Positions 9,557 through 20,526 of a stretch of 64,000 bases of DNA are shown here, in pieces; positions within the stretch are counted from its first letter, which is position 1, and each line of letters starts with the position of its first letter. Origin of the DNA: Chitinimonas viridis (GTDB taxonomy: Bacteria > Pseudomonadota > Gammaproteobacteria > Burkholderiales > Chitinimonadaceae); the NCBI RefSeq assembly GCF_030409555.1, contig NZ_JAUFPU010000004.1, positions 1-64,000 of the forward strand. Direction: 5' to 3'. A program made the translations under genes and the position numbers. The notes under the pieces were generated by a model, which worked only from the letters and a program-made list of their open reading frames with translations, was not told where the DNA came from and did no database searches.

Positions 9557-11086
9557 CTAAACCTTGAACTGCTCCACAGTGGCCTGCAAACGCACGGCCA
9601 GGCGGGCTACCTCCTCACTGGCAATCGTTGTCTGGCGCGAGCCATTAGCAGCCTCGCTGACAACCTTCTGTATTTCGCGGATGCTGTCGGTCACGCCCAC
9701 CACCACCACCTCCTGCTGACTGGAGGCCGCAGCGATTTCCTCGTTCAATTCGGCGATCTTGCGGGCGGACTCGGCCAGGTGCTGGATCACGCCCCCCGCC
9801 TCACGGGCACGCTTGAGGCCCATATCAGCCTTTTCCTTGCTGATGGACATCACCGCAACGGCGCGGCTGGTACCGTTCTGCAGTTCGGTAATCACTTGCT
9901 GTATCTCTGTCGTGGAGTCGTGGGTACGGTTAGCCAGGGTGCGCACCTCGTCCGCCACCACGGCAAAGCCACGGCCGGCTTCGCCTGCGCGGGCAGCCTC
10001 GATCGCGGCATTCAGCGCCAGCAGGTTGGTCTGCTTGGCAATCTCGTTGATCACTGACAGCACGCTGCCGATCTTCTCGCTATTGGTCGCCAACTCGGCA
10101 ATCACATGGGCGGCGTTCTCGACCTCATTCGTGGCTTCACTGATGGTGCTGATGGCGGCGCTTACCACCGATTGGCCTTTCTCAGCCTCGATATCGGCAT
10201 AGTTGGCCGCATCGGATGCAGCACTGGTGTTGACCGATATCTCGTGTACCTGCCTGCTCAGCTCACCCGCAGCCACCACCACAGCCTCGCTCTCTTCCTG
10301 CTGCAGCTGTATGCCGGCGCTGCTTTGCTCCATGATGCGGCTGGTCTGCTCAGCCGCTGCGGCCAGTTGTGGCGCCGTATCGGACACCTGCCGCATCACC
10401 CCCTGAAGGCGTTCCACAAATACATTGAATGATTGCGAAACATCGGCAAATTCATTCTTGCCTATGATCGCCAGGCGGCGTGTCAGGTCAGCCTCGCCCG
10501 AGGCGATCTCCTTCAGCGCATTGTTAAGCCGCTTGAGCGGGCGCAGCACCACAGCAGACAGCGCGGCAGAGAGGGCGAATAGGAGCACAAGGTCGGCAAT
10601 CACGATCTGTACTGCCAGCACGATCATGCTCTGCTTCAGTGCGGCATCCACCGATCCCTGGTCCACATAGATCTTGGCCGTCGCAACGTTCTTCTTTTGG
10701 CCATTGTCATCAAACTGCAGCTGCACCTCGCGCAGCACACCGCTGATCTTGGCATCGGCAGCTGCATTGGTGGCTTTACCGTCCGTGCCCCGGGTCAGGC
10801 CGCTGAGGTAATCCTTGCCATTCACCAGCTGGATGCCGTTAAAGGTAGGCGAAACCATCTCCGCCTCCAACACCTGGCCTATCTGGGTCTTGTCGAAATT
10901 CCAGATGGCAGCAGGCAGGCTCAATTGAAGCCGCACCGCAAGCGCATCGGCCTGTTCTTGTAGCCCCCGCTCCAAGCGTGCCTTGCTGGTGTAGTGGTTG
11001 TAACCCCCCATCGTTACCAGAACGAGAGTCACGATCAGCACAAAGAGCGTATTCAGCGTCGCGCTGATGCTGCGGGTAGATATCAT
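9557..11086 (-). CDS. Methyl-accepting chemotaxis protein
   Basis: The 509-residue membrane receptor has TM1 at about 12-27, a ~125-residue periplasmic sensor domain, TM2 at about 154-180, a HAMP domain (about 181-235) and a long signalling coiled coil. The hairpin tip that contacts CheA/CheW is clear: [20 protein letters not shown], then [15 protein letters not shown]. It resembles Tsr/Tar-type receptors in layout, but the sensor domain is not one I can name. It heads an operon with two periplasmic binding proteins, which suggests sensing through a loaded binding protein. Confidence 0.92.
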   Translation of the reverse strand: MISTRSISATLNTLFVLIVTLVLVTMGGYNHYTSKARLERGLQEQADALAVRLQLSLPAAIWNFDKTQIGQVLEAEMVSPTFNGIQLVNGKDYLSGLTRGTDGKATNAAADAKISGVLREVQLQFDDNGQKKNVATAKIYVDQGSVDAALKQSMIVLAVQIVIADLVLLFALSAALSAVVLRPLKRLNNALKEIASGEADLTRRLAIIGKNEFADVSQSFNVFVERLQGVMRQVSDTAPQLAAAAEQTSRIMEQSSAGIQLQQEESEAVVVAAGELSRQVHEISVNTSAASDAANYADIEAEKGQSVVSAAISTISEATNEVENAAHVIAELATNSEKIGSVLSVINEIAKQTNLLALNAAIEAARAGEAGRGFAVVADEVRTLANRTHDSTTEIQQVITELQNGTSRAVAVMSISKEKADMGLKRAREAGGVIQHLAESARKIAELNEEIAAASSQQEVVVVGVTDSIREIQKVVSEAANGSRQTTIASEEVARLAVRLQATVEQFKV

Positions 11087-11500
11087 TGCCTGCTCCCAGT
11101 CATCCCATCCCCCAGGAAAAGTGAATTGTGTGATAACCGTTCTTAATGGCGGCTACGCGCTGATAGCACTGGCCTACTGAGCTTAGTCAGCCATGGAAAA
11201 AAACCAAGGGCAATCGCACTCCAGAGAGCAGATATACAGCCGCATCAACTGGCTTGGAGCAAGCCTATCATATGAATTAGAATATTCTGATTTTTGAATA
11301 TTCATAGGCCAGCCAGCTGTGCGCTTTATGACTCAGCGCCTGTGATGAATTGAAAGCCGCAGCCCAGTCAAAATGATGGCGAACGGCGGCTAGGTCGGGG
11401 GATAACATCAGGAAGATCCTAACGGATCAGGTCGCGCCGAGCCCTAGCACCAGGGTTGCCCGAGTGCCTGCCCCGTCCGTCACCACCCAATGACTTGCGC
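11087..11500. other. Intergenic region with AT-rich inverted repeat upstream of the chemoreceptor
   Basis: No gene is visible in these 414 bp. Two copies of the palindrome GAATATTC (11280-11287 and 11296-11303) sit inside an outer GCCTAT/ATAGGC inverted repeat (11263-11268, 11304-11309). The 15-mer ATGAATTAGAATATT at 11272-11286 recurs upstream of lysC (40213-40227). The right part (about 11371-11520) shows diverged similarity to 18300-18460. Confidence 0.5.
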
Positions 11501-12553
11501 TCAAAGCAGGCTCTCCGGGCGCTGACTACGACCCCGGAAACTACCCGGCCCTTCGCCCTGCCAGCCTTTGAAGGCGTGATGGAAGGCCGCCGGGTCGCGA
11601 TAACCCAGCAGGTAGGCAATTTCACCTATGGGCATGGCAGAACTGACCAGGTAATGCCGCGCCAGCTCATGCCGGGTGGTATCGAGCAGATCCTGGAAAG
11701 CCATGCCCGCCTCGGTCAGCCGGCGTTGCAGGGTGCGGGTGGAGAGATGCAGGGCTTGCGCCACATCCGCTAGCTTGAGGCCGCCCTCCCCCAGGTTGTT
11801 CAGCACTACCTGCCGTACCTGCCCCACGATGGCAGGCTCGGTTTGGTGGCGCTCACGCAAGAGCGCCTCTGCGTGGCCCTGCAGCAGTGGCAGCAAGCCA
11901 TTGTTGGCCTGCGGTATAGGCAAGGCCAGCAGCTCAGCCGGGAACACCACCCGGTTGATCGGGCAGCCATACGCCACCTCCACCCCAGCTAGGCTGGCCA
12001 GGCTGCTGCCACTCGGTGCGGCATGGGTAAACTCCAGGGCTATCGGCATTACCGGACGGCCCGCCAGCCACTCGGCGCACGTCTTGATGCCAGAGAACAC
12101 CGACTCGGCCAAGGCGCCGGCCACCGCATGCGAGGCCATGTCATTGCGCCAGCTGTAAACCGCCACACCCTCTTGCTGCAACAGGCTAGACCGCCCTAGG
12201 TCATGTACCAGCGCCTCGAATCGCAATACCTGCTCCAGTGCCAACCCCAGGGTGGGGCAGGCCAGCAGCAGGATGCCATTGACACCATAGGTGGTCGGCT
12301 TCACCTGCTGCCCCAGGCGCCAGCCAAACAAGGGGTCCGTGGCGGCCAGTGCCGCCTCGAACATCGCCAGGTAATCGGCCAGCGGCATGTCGGCCTCACC
12401 CTGTGGCATGGGCGCCGCAGCCAGCAAAAGCGACTCTGCCACCCCCTCATTGCGCGCAGCGTCCCACAGTGTGCGGGCATAGGGCGCCACCACGCGAGGG
12501 ATTGGCGCGATAGCACAAGCGATTGGCGGAATAACGAAATGGCTGGGCGGCAT
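11501..12553 (-). CDS. AraC-family transcriptional regulator (AraC arabinose-binding-like N domain)
   Basis: The frame stays open much further upstream, but that part overlaps the divergent flavoprotein gene. The ATG at 12553 (MPPSHFVIPPIACAIAP) gives 350 residues, the usual length. Residues about 20-200 match the PF12625-type N domain. The C-terminal ~100 residues hold the two helix-turn-helix motifs (LKLADVAQALHLSTRTLQRRL and IGEIAYLLGYRDPAAFHHAFK) with GYRDPAAFHHAFKGWQG, typical of the subgroup. It is transcribed away from the AGPS-like/GlpD/kinase genes, 63 bp apart, and so probably controls them. The effector is unknown. Confidence 0.85.
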   Translation of the reverse strand: MPPSHFVIPPIACAIAPIPRVVAPYARTLWDAARNEGVAESLLLAAAPMPQGEADMPLADYLAMFEAALAATDPLFGWRLGQQVKPTTYGVNGILLLACPTLGLALEQVLRFEALVHDLGRSSLLQQEGVAVYSWRNDMASHAVAGALAESVFSGIKTCAEWLAGRPVMPIALEFTHAAPSGSSLASLAGVEVAYGCPINRVVFPAELLALPIPQANNGLLPLLQGHAEALLRERHQTEPAIVGQVRQVVLNNLGEGGLKLADVAQALHLSTRTLQRRLTEAGMAFQDLLDTTRHELARHYLVSSAMPIGEIAYLLGYRDPAAFHHAFKGWQGEGPGSFRGRSQRPESLL

Positions 12554-12616
12554 CACTGAACTAGAGTACTGACAGATAAACAATCCGCATCGTGCGGGAG
12601 ATCGGGAGCATAAGCC

Positions 12617-14233
12617 ATGCGACGCTGGAACGGTTGGGGAGAAACCACCACCACCATGAACCTGAGCGACAAGGCCACCACCATGTTGCTGGAAAAGCTG
12701 GGCCCAGGCCGGCCACAACAGGATGTCGAGCAGCAGGCCTTGCTGGCGGCCATCCCGCCCTCCCGCCTGCCAGCACACCCCTTGATCCGTACCGACCCGG
12801 TCGTACGGCTTAGCGTGGCGCTGGGCGAGAGCTACCCGGACTGGCTGCGCAAGCGCTGCGGCACCACGCCTACCGTGCCCGATGGGGTGTCCTACCCCGA
12901 GACCAGCGAGCAGGTACAGGAACTGCTGGCAATGGCACAACTTGCAGATTGGATCGTGATCCCCTTTGCCGGCGGCACCAGCGTGGCCGGCCACCTCGAT
13001 TGCCCGGTATCGCCACGCCCGGTGTTGTCGCTGAACCTGACGCGGATGAATCGGCTGCTGCATCTCGATACCGTCAGCCAGCTCGCCACGTTTGGCGCCG
13101 GCACAGCCGGTCCCGTACTCGAAGCCCAATTGCGCGCGCAAGGCTATACCCTGGGGCACTTCCCGCAATCGTTTGAATATTCCACTGTCGGTGGTTGGGT
13201 CGTCACCCGATCATCGGGTCAGCAATCGCTACGCTATGGGCGCATCGAACAGTTGTTTGCCGGCGGCCGCATGGAAACCCCCATCGGCACGCTCAATATG
13301 CCCACCCTGCCCGCCTCCAGCGCCGGCCCCGACCTGCGTGAGCTGGTATTGGGTTCGGAGGGTCGCTTTGGAGTGCTGACCGAGGCGGTCATGCGGGTCA
13401 CACCGCTGGCCGGCCACGAGAGCTTCCATGGCCTGTTCTTCCCCGATTGGGATGCGGCAGAAGCAGCCGTACGGCAGTTGGTGCAGATGAAACTGCCGCT
13501 ATCCATGCTGCGGCTCTCCAATGCCATCGAAACCGAAACCAACCTTGCCCTGGCCGGGCACGCCAACCTGATCGCCTGGCTGGAGCGCTATCTGGGCTGG
13601 CGCGGCTGCCGTAAGGAAAAATGCCTGCTGATGCTGGGCCTGACCGCCACACCCGCTACCGCCAGGCACGCGTTGTCCGAGGCCAGGCGAGTTACCCGCC
13701 AGCATGGCGGTGTCTACATCGGCCGCAGCCTGGGCGACCGCTGGGCGCAGAACCGCTTCAAGGGCCCGTATCTGCGCAATACCCTGTGGGAACACGGCTA
13801 CAGCGCCGACACCATAGAAACTGCCGTGGACTGGCCATGCGTCAAGCCCCTGATGCTGGCCATGGAGCAAGCCGCCCGCGACGCCTTTGCCGAGGACGGC
13901 GAGCGGGTGCATGCCTTTACCCACCTCTCCCATCTCTATGCACAGGGCAGCAGCATCTACTCCACCTTTGTCTGGCCCACGGCAGCGGGCGGCTACGACG
14001 CCAACATGGCCCGCTGGAAGCGCTACAAGGCCAGGGTCTCGGAAGCGATCGTGGCACACGGTGGCACCATCAGCCATCAGCACGGCGTGGGGCGCGATCA
14101 CGCCCCTTACCTCGCCGCCGAGAAAGGCCCGCTGGGTATGGCTACGCTGGCCGAACTGTGCCGCCATTTCGACCCCAAGGGCATCATGAATCCAGGGAAG
14201 CTGTTGCAGGATGGCGGACCGTGGAACGTCTGA
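12617..14233 (+). CDS. FAD-linked oxidoreductase, alkyl-DHAP synthase-like
   Basis: The 538-residue protein starts MRRWNGWGE, the N-terminal signature of alkyldihydroxyacetonephosphate-synthase-like flavoproteins. The FAD loop IPFAGGTSVAGHL lies near 115-127, QSFEYSTVGGWVVTRSSGQ near 185-203, and the C-terminal oxidase domain ends MNPGKLL. GGGAG lies 8 bp before this ATG; a later ATG at 12656 lacks a good site. Eukaryotic AGPS makes the ether bond of ether lipids; bacterial relatives such as E. coli YgcU are uncharacterised. Here it shares an operon with a GlpD-like dehydrogenase and an FGGY kinase, all handling 3-carbon or polyol phosphates by family. The real substrate is not known. Confidence 0.85.
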   Translation: MRRWNGWGETTTTMNLSDKATTMLLEKLGPGRPQQDVEQQALLAAIPPSRLPAHPLIRTDPVVRLSVALGESYPDWLRKRCGTTPTVPDGVSYPETSEQVQELLAMAQLADWIVIPFAGGTSVAGHLDCPVSPRPVLSLNLTRMNRLLHLDTVSQLATFGAGTAGPVLEAQLRAQGYTLGHFPQSFEYSTVGGWVVTRSSGQQSLRYGRIEQLFAGGRMETPIGTLNMPTLPASSAGPDLRELVLGSEGRFGVLTEAVMRVTPLAGHESFHGLFFPDWDAAEAAVRQLVQMKLPLSMLRLSNAIETETNLALAGHANLIAWLERYLGWRGCRKEKCLLMLGLTATPATARHALSEARRVTRQHGGVYIGRSLGDRWAQNRFKGPYLRNTLWEHGYSADTIETAVDWPCVKPLMLAMEQAARDAFAEDGERVHAFTHLSHLYAQGSSIYSTFVWPTAAGGYDANMARWKRYKARVSEAIVAHGGTISHQHGVGRDHAPYLAAEKGPLGMATLAELCRHFDPKGIMNPGKLLQDGGPWNV

Positions 14234-15804
14234 GCCGCCAGGACAAGCTGAACCGGCTGGGCATTACCGATTGGGATCTGCTGGTCATCGGCGGCGGCAT
14301 CAGCGGTGCCGGGGTGCTGCGCGAAGCAGCCCGGCTAGGCTGGAAAGTCCTGCTGATCGAACAGCGGGACTTCGCCTGGGGCACCTCCAGCCGTTCCTCC
14401 AAGCTGGTGCATGGCGGCCTGCGCTACCTCAAGGAAGGGCAGTTCCGCACCACCTTGCATTCGGTACACGAGCGGCAACGCCTGATGCGTGAAGCACCAG
14501 AGCTGATCGAGCCGCAAAGCTTTCTGTTTGCCGACTGCACTGGCCGGCAGCCGGGTCGCTGGCTATTCCAGCTGGGCCTGACCATCTACGACCACATGGC
14601 GGGAGAAAACAGCCACGCCTATTGCAGCAGCCAGGCCGTCGCTCAACTGGCCCCAGGGCTGGCACCCGACAAGCTGCGAGGTGGTATGGTCTACCGCGAC
14701 GCCAAGACCGATGATGCCAGGCTGGTCTGGCGGGTGCTTGAAGAAGCCGAGCACGATGGTGGCATCGCCATCAACTACCTGGCGGCCCGCACCCCCATCA
14801 TTGCGCACGGCCAATTGGCAGGCATGGTACTGGAAGACATCGAAACCGGGCAGCAGATCGCCGTGCAGGCCCGCACCGTGATCAATGCCACCGGTGCCTG
14901 GGCCGACCGCTTGCGCGCCACCTTAGGCCGCAAGCCCATGCTGCGACCCTTGCGCGGCAGCCATCTTATCGTCCCGTTCTGGCGTCTGCCGGTCGCTCAG
15001 GCAGTCAGCCTAATGCATCCGCGTGATGGTCGACCGGTGTTCTTCTACCCCTGGGAAGGCGCCACCCTGATCGGCACCACCGACCTGGACCATGCCGGCG
15101 ATCTCGATACCGAAGCCAGCATTACCGATGCCGAAGTGGACTACCTCCTGGAAGCGGTCAACGACCAATTCCCCGCCATCCAGCTAGGCCGGGCCGATGT
15201 CTCAGCCTGCTATGCCGGCGTGCGCCCGGTGGTGGATGAAGGCGGCAACAGCCCATCCAGCGCCGGCCGCGACCATGTGGTACTGGATGAGCAAGGGCTG
15301 ATTACCCTGACAGGTGGCAAACTCACCACCTTCCGCCTGATGGCGCAAGATGCCTTGGCACTGGCCGCCAAGCGCATGAGTCAGCCCTACCAGCCCAGCA
15401 CAGCCCCGGTTTTCAGTGCCGCCAGCAACCTGCCGCCGCAGTTGGCGGGCGCCATGGCCCAGCGCTTGCGCGCGCGCTATGGCCCGCATGCTGCCGAGGT
15501 CGCCAACACCGCCACAGCCGATACCCTGGCCTTTGTGCCCGGCACCCATACCCTGTGGCAGGAACTCCAGCGCGCCGCCAGGGTGGAGTCCGTGGTCCAC
15601 CTTGATGATCTGCTGCTACGGCGCACTCGACTGGGCATCTTGCTACCCCGTGGGGGGCTGGATCACCTGGTCCGCATACGCGCCCTGTGCCAACCCGAAC
15701 TAGGCTGGACCGATGCACACTGGGAGGCAGAACTGCTGCGCTATCAGCAGTTGATCGCCCGCCACTACAGCCTGCCACCTACCAGAACCGAAAGCGCACC
15801 ATGA
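14221..15804 (+). CDS. Glycerol-3-phosphate dehydrogenase/oxidase family (GlpD-like)
   Basis: The reading frame stays open far upstream, inside the preceding gene, but the protein family begins near a GTG at 14221 (VERLSRQDKLNRL), giving 527 residues and a 13-bp overlap. The dinucleotide-binding motif VIGGGISGAGVLREAA is at about 22-37, followed by the GlpD signatures GTSSRSSKLVHGGLRYL and, later, TGGKLTTFRLMAQDA. The family oxidises sn-glycerol 3-phosphate to DHAP at the membrane, passing electrons from FAD to quinone. Because it is locked between an AGPS-like protein and a sugar kinase, it may act on a related substrate rather than be the main GlpD. The GTG start is inferred; no strong ribosome site is seen. 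Confidence 0.85.
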   Translation: MERLSRQDKLNRLGITDWDLLVIGGGISGAGVLREAARLGWKVLLIEQRDFAWGTSSRSSKLVHGGLRYLKEGQFRTTLHSVHERQRLMREAPELIEPQSFLFADCTGRQPGRWLFQLGLTIYDHMAGENSHAYCSSQAVAQLAPGLAPDKLRGGMVYRDAKTDDARLVWRVLEEAEHDGGIAINYLAARTPIIAHGQLAGMVLEDIETGQQIAVQARTVINATGAWADRLRATLGRKPMLRPLRGSHLIVPFWRLPVAQAVSLMHPRDGRPVFFYPWEGATLIGTTDLDHAGDLDTEASITDAEVDYLLEAVNDQFPAIQLGRADVSACYAGVRPVVDEGGNSPSSAGRDHVVLDEQGLITLTGGKLTTFRLMAQDALALAAKRMSQPYQPSTAPVFSAASNLPPQLAGAMAQRLRARYGPHAAEVANTATADTLAFVPGTHTLWQELQRAARVESVVHLDDLLLRRTRLGILLPRGGLDHLVRIRALCQPELGWTDAHWEAELLRYQQLIARHYSLPPTRTESAP

Positions 15805-17363
15805 GCAACGATTACCTGCTCGCCATCGATAACGGCACACAAAGCGTACGGGCCCTGTTGTTCGACCTGCACGGCAACCTGGTCGACAAAGCCCAGGTCA
15901 GCATCGATACCTATCAATCGCCCCAACCGGGCTGGGTGGAGAACGACCCCGAAGACTTCTGGCACGCCCTTAGCCGCGCCTGCCAGCACCTGTGGGCCAA
16001 TACCAGCGCGCCCAAATCCGCCATAAGGGGTGTGGTCATCACCACCCAGCGTGGCACGGTGGTCAACCTGGACGCGGACGGCAAGCCCCTGCGACCCGCT
16101 ATCCTGTGGCTCGATCAGCGCCGTGCCGACAAACTGCCCAAGCTTTCCTGGTGGTGGCGGCTGCTGTTCCGCGCCATCGGCATGCACAACACCCTGCAGC
16201 ACTTCCTGCACGAGGCCGAGGCCAACTGGATAGCCCAGCATCAGCCCGATATCTGGGCCCGCACCCACAAGTTCCTGTTGCTGTCGGGCTACCTCAACTA
16301 CCGCTTTACTGGCCGCTATGTCGATGCGATAGGCAGCCAGGTCGGCTATGTGCCCTTCGACTACAAAAAAGGCTGCTGGGCCCCCAGGCATGACTGGAAA
16401 TGGCAGGCCATGCCCATCTCGCCCAGCATGCTGCCCGAGCTTGCCGCCAGCGGCACCATCATAGGCAAGGTCACGGCGCAGACCGCCGCCGATACCGGCA
16501 TACCCGAAGGACTGCCCGTCATCGCCGGGGCAGCCGACAAAGCCTGCGAAGTCCTGGGCGCCGGCTGCATCAGCCCGGAGACAGCCTGCCTCTCGTTCGG
16601 CACCGCCGCCACCATCAATACCACTACCAAGCGCTATGTCGAGGCCACGCCCTTTGTGCCACCCTACCCTGCTGCGCTACCCGGCCACTACAACACAGAA
16701 GTACAAATTACCCGTGGCTTCTGGATGGTGAGCTGGTTCAAGGAGCAATTCGGCCTGCAGGAGCGCCTGACTGCCGAAAGCAGCGGTGTCGCCGTCGAAA
16801 GCCTGTTTGATGACCTGGTCAACGCCGTACCACCCGGTGCCCAGGGGCTGATGCTGCAACCCTTCTGGAACCCCGGCATCAAGGTGCCCGGCCCCGAGGC
16901 CAAAGGCGCCATCATCGGTTTTGGCGATGTCCACACCCGAGCCCACCTCTACCGCGCCATCCTAGAAGGCCTGGCCTACGCCCTACGCGAAGCCGGCGAG
17001 CGCATCGCCACGCGCAGCGGCGTCGCCATCAAACGTGTACGCATCTCCGGTGGCGGCTCACAAAGCGACGCCGCCATGCAGATCACCGCCGACGTCTTCA
17101 ACCTGCCGTGCGAGCGCCCACACCTGTACGAAACCAGCGGCCTGGGTGCCGCCATCCTCGGTGCAGTTGCACTCGGCCTACACCCTGATTTCGATAGCGC
17201 CATCCGCAACATGACACGGGTAGGCAAGGTATTCGAACCCGTGGCCGAGCACGCCGCCATCTACCAGCAGCTTTACCCCAAGGTGTACAAACGCATGTAC
17301 GAACGCCTGCAGCCGCTCTATCACGCCATACGCGAGATAACGGGGTATCCGCGCCGGGCTTAG
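15801..17363 (+). CDS. FGGY-family carbohydrate kinase
   Basis: The start ATG overlaps the previous stop (ATGA), so translation is coupled. The 520-residue protein begins YLLAIDNGTQSVRALLFD, the phosphate-1 motif of the FGGY kinases. LWLDQRRAD lies in the first domain, and VIAGAADKACEVLGAG and ISGGGSQSDAAMQITADVF in the second give the adenosine-binding site. Family members phosphorylate glycerol, xylulose, gluconate and similar polyols with ATP. The combination of FGGY kinase with AGPS-like flavoprotein recalls the E. coli ygcE-ygcU pair, whose substrate is also unresolved. Substrate here: unknown, a polyol or ketose is the best guess. Confidence 0.88.
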   Translation: MSNDYLLAIDNGTQSVRALLFDLHGNLVDKAQVSIDTYQSPQPGWVENDPEDFWHALSRACQHLWANTSAPKSAIRGVVITTQRGTVVNLDADGKPLRPAILWLDQRRADKLPKLSWWWRLLFRAIGMHNTLQHFLHEAEANWIAQHQPDIWARTHKFLLLSGYLNYRFTGRYVDAIGSQVGYVPFDYKKGCWAPRHDWKWQAMPISPSMLPELAASGTIIGKVTAQTAADTGIPEGLPVIAGAADKACEVLGAGCISPETACLSFGTAATINTTTKRYVEATPFVPPYPAALPGHYNTEVQITRGFWMVSWFKEQFGLQERLTAESSGVAVESLFDDLVNAVPPGAQGLMLQPFWNPGIKVPGPEAKGAIIGFGDVHTRAHLYRAILEGLAYALREAGERIATRSGVAIKRVRISGGGSQSDAAMQITADVFNLPCERPHLYETSGLGAAILGAVALGLHPDFDSAIRNMTRVGKVFEPVAEHAAIYQQLYPKVYKRMYERLQPLYHAIREITGYPRRA

Positions 17364-17640
17364 GAGGCATATTGCTGTGTGGCCCTCATGCACAAAACGC
17401 TGACCCCCCCGCCCAGACCTGCAGCCAATATAAGGCGGATTGCGCCCATACTCAGCGGAGGCCTTGCTGTGGCACTGGGTTCTGGCCCTGCACCCTTTCC
17501 AGCCCACGCCTTGGCCGCCGTGCTACCATCCTGCGCACCCTCGGTGGCGCGGGCGCATGCTTGGTTGCGGGAAAAAAGCGGCACCAACGATGCAGCATTC
17601 TGATTCTGATGAAAAAACCAGAAAAGGGGCTTAGCTTAGT

Positions 17641-18207
17641 ATGCCATTCAGTCAAAGCGGTCAGCTGTCCGCAATCGTACGTGAAATAGAACGATTAACA
17701 CCCAGCTCCATACTGGATGTCGGGACTGGCATGGGCCAGTATGGTTTTCTTGCCAGAAACAATCTCGAAAATATCAATCTATTCATCATCGAAGAGGGCA
17801 AGGGAAGGCAGTCGCCCAAATCCCAGTGGCGCGTCCGCATAGACGGCATAGAAGGCTTTGCCGACTATCTCACCCCCGTGCATGAGTACGTCTACAACCA
17901 GATGATGATCGGGAATGCCCTGGATATCCTGCCGGGCCTGGCGGCTCGTCAGTACGAACTGGTCATGGCCATAGATATCCTCGAGCATTTCGACATGCCC
18001 ACCGGAGAGCGCTTCTTAGCCGAACTCAAGCGTGTGGCGTCCGGCCATGTGCTGGTCAGCACACCTAAATCCTTCATCCATCAAGAAGTCGAAGCCAATC
18101 CGCTGGAAAACCATCGATCCCTGTGGACAGCAGACGACTTGGCAAGAAATGGCTTCACCCACCTGATCCCCGATGCGGAAAGCTGGATCGCGGTCTGCAA
18201 CATTTGA
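17641..18207 (+). CDS. Class I SAM-dependent methyltransferase
   Basis: This 188-residue soluble protein has motif I SSILDVGTGMGQYGFLAR at about 22-39, an acidic motif near FIIEEGKG, and ELVMAIDILEHFDMPTGE (motif IV region, about 105-122). AAAAGGGG lies upstream of the ATG. The substrate cannot be told. The gene stands alone, 277 bp after the kinase and 285 bp before frmA. A GC-rich inverted repeat (CCAAGCTGG/CCAGCTTGG) follows but lacks a T-run. Confidence 0.75.
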   Translation: MPFSQSGQLSAIVREIERLTPSSILDVGTGMGQYGFLARNNLENINLFIIEEGKGRQSPKSQWRVRIDGIEGFADYLTPVHEYVYNQMMIGNALDILPGLAARQYELVMAIDILEHFDMPTGERFLAELKRVASGHVLVSTPKSFIHQEVEANPLENHRSLWTADDLARNGFTHLIPDAESWIAVCNI

Positions 18208-18333
18208 TGCCTCGCCCAAGCTGGTGCATTAGATCGCCCAGCTTGGCGGAGCTCAGCGCCTGCCCCGAACTTAAGTCGATGATATGAACGAAGCCCGTCC
18301 AGAATGATGACGAACTGCGGCGAGGGGGAATGA

Positions 18334-19617
<1,284 letters not shown>

Positions 19618-19624
19618 GCCCCAC

Positions 19625-20482
19625 ATGAGCCAAGCCCTGGAACAGATCGCCAGCTTTCGCGCCTTTGGCGGCTGGCACAAGCGCTTTCGCCACCACAGCG
19701 CAAGCACTGGTACCAGCATGACCTTTGCCATCTACCTGCCACCCCAGTGTGATCAGGGCACCAAGGTAGATGTGCTGTACTGGCTATCCGGCCTGACCTG
19801 CACCGACGACAACTTTGCCACCAAAGCCGGTGCGCAACGTGTGGCCGCCGAATTGGGCATGGCCATCGTGATGCCGGACACCAGCCCGCGTGGTGCCGAG
19901 GTGGCAGACGACGACAGCTACGATCTGGGCCAGGGTGCCGGTTTCTACCTGAACGCCACCCAAGCGCCCTGGGCTGCCCACTACCGCATGTACGACTACG
20001 TGGCTGAGGAATTGCCAGCCCTGATAGAACGTGAGTTCCCGGTTACGCTACGGCGCAGCATCAGCGGCCACTCCATGGGCGGCCACGGTGCCCTGATGAT
20101 TGCCCTGCGCAACCCAGGCCGCTATGCCGCAGCCTCAGCCTTTGCCCCTATCTGCCAGCCAACTGCCAGCCCATGGGGGCAAAAGGCATTCACCGCCTAC
20201 CTGGGCGACGATAGCTCGACCTGGCAAAACTACGACAGCTGCCACCTGCTGCAACATGCCCAGCAAGCCCTGCCGCTATTGATAGACCAGGGCGAGCAAG
20301 ACAACTTCCTGCCCACCCAGCTTAACCCGCAGGCGCTGGCCGACATCGCCCAAGCACGCGGTTGGCCCATTACCCTGCGGGTACAGCCCGGCTACGACCA
20401 TAGTTATTACTTTATTGCGAGCTTTATCGAAGACCATCTACGCTTTCATGCGTACTGGCTCAGGCAGGTTGTTGGGGGGTAG
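19625..20482 (+). CDS. fghA: S-formylglutathione hydrolase
   Basis: The 285-residue esterase-D family protein carries the nucleophile elbow SGHSMGG with Ser150. The likely acid is in DQGEQDNFL (near 226-232) and the catalytic His in GYDHSYYF (near 261). It hydrolyses S-formylglutathione to formate and glutathione, completing the detoxification begun by frmA just upstream. The length and the conserved [13 protein letters not shown] segment fit the family throughout. The gene is cytoplasmic and cotranscribed with frmA. Confidence 0.96.
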   Translation: MSQALEQIASFRAFGGWHKRFRHHSASTGTSMTFAIYLPPQCDQGTKVDVLYWLSGLTCTDDNFATKAGAQRVAAELGMAIVMPDTSPRGAEVADDDSYDLGQGAGFYLNATQAPWAAHYRMYDYVAEELPALIEREFPVTLRRSISGHSMGGHGALMIALRNPGRYAAASAFAPICQPTASPWGQKAFTAYLGDDSSTWQNYDSCHLLQHAQQALPLLIDQGEQDNFLPTQLNPQALADIAQARGWPITLRVQPGYDHSYYFIASFIEDHLRFHAYWLRQVVGG

Positions 20483-20526
20483 TTCCAAACACCCTGCGGG
20501 TGACGGGAACTGCCGCCAATCCACGC

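Noticed and set aside
12554-13168. N-terminal extension of the AraC regulator frame to 13168
   Set aside because: It overlaps the divergent flavoprotein gene completely and has no family similarity; the ATG at 12553 gives a normal length.
13621-14220. Long open frame inside the AGPS-like gene in the frame of GlpD
   Set aside because: It is Arg/Pro/Gln-rich shadow sequence of a GC-rich gene; GlpD homology begins only at about 14221.
17364-17640. Short open frames between the FGGY kinase and methyltransferase
   Set aside because: Low-complexity Pro/Ala/His composition and no convincing ribosome site; nothing supports translation.
18214-18246. Inverted repeat CCAAGCTGG/CCAGCTTGG as terminator
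   Set aside because: The 13-nt loop and absence of a T-run make it weak; it may be chance in GC-rich sequence.
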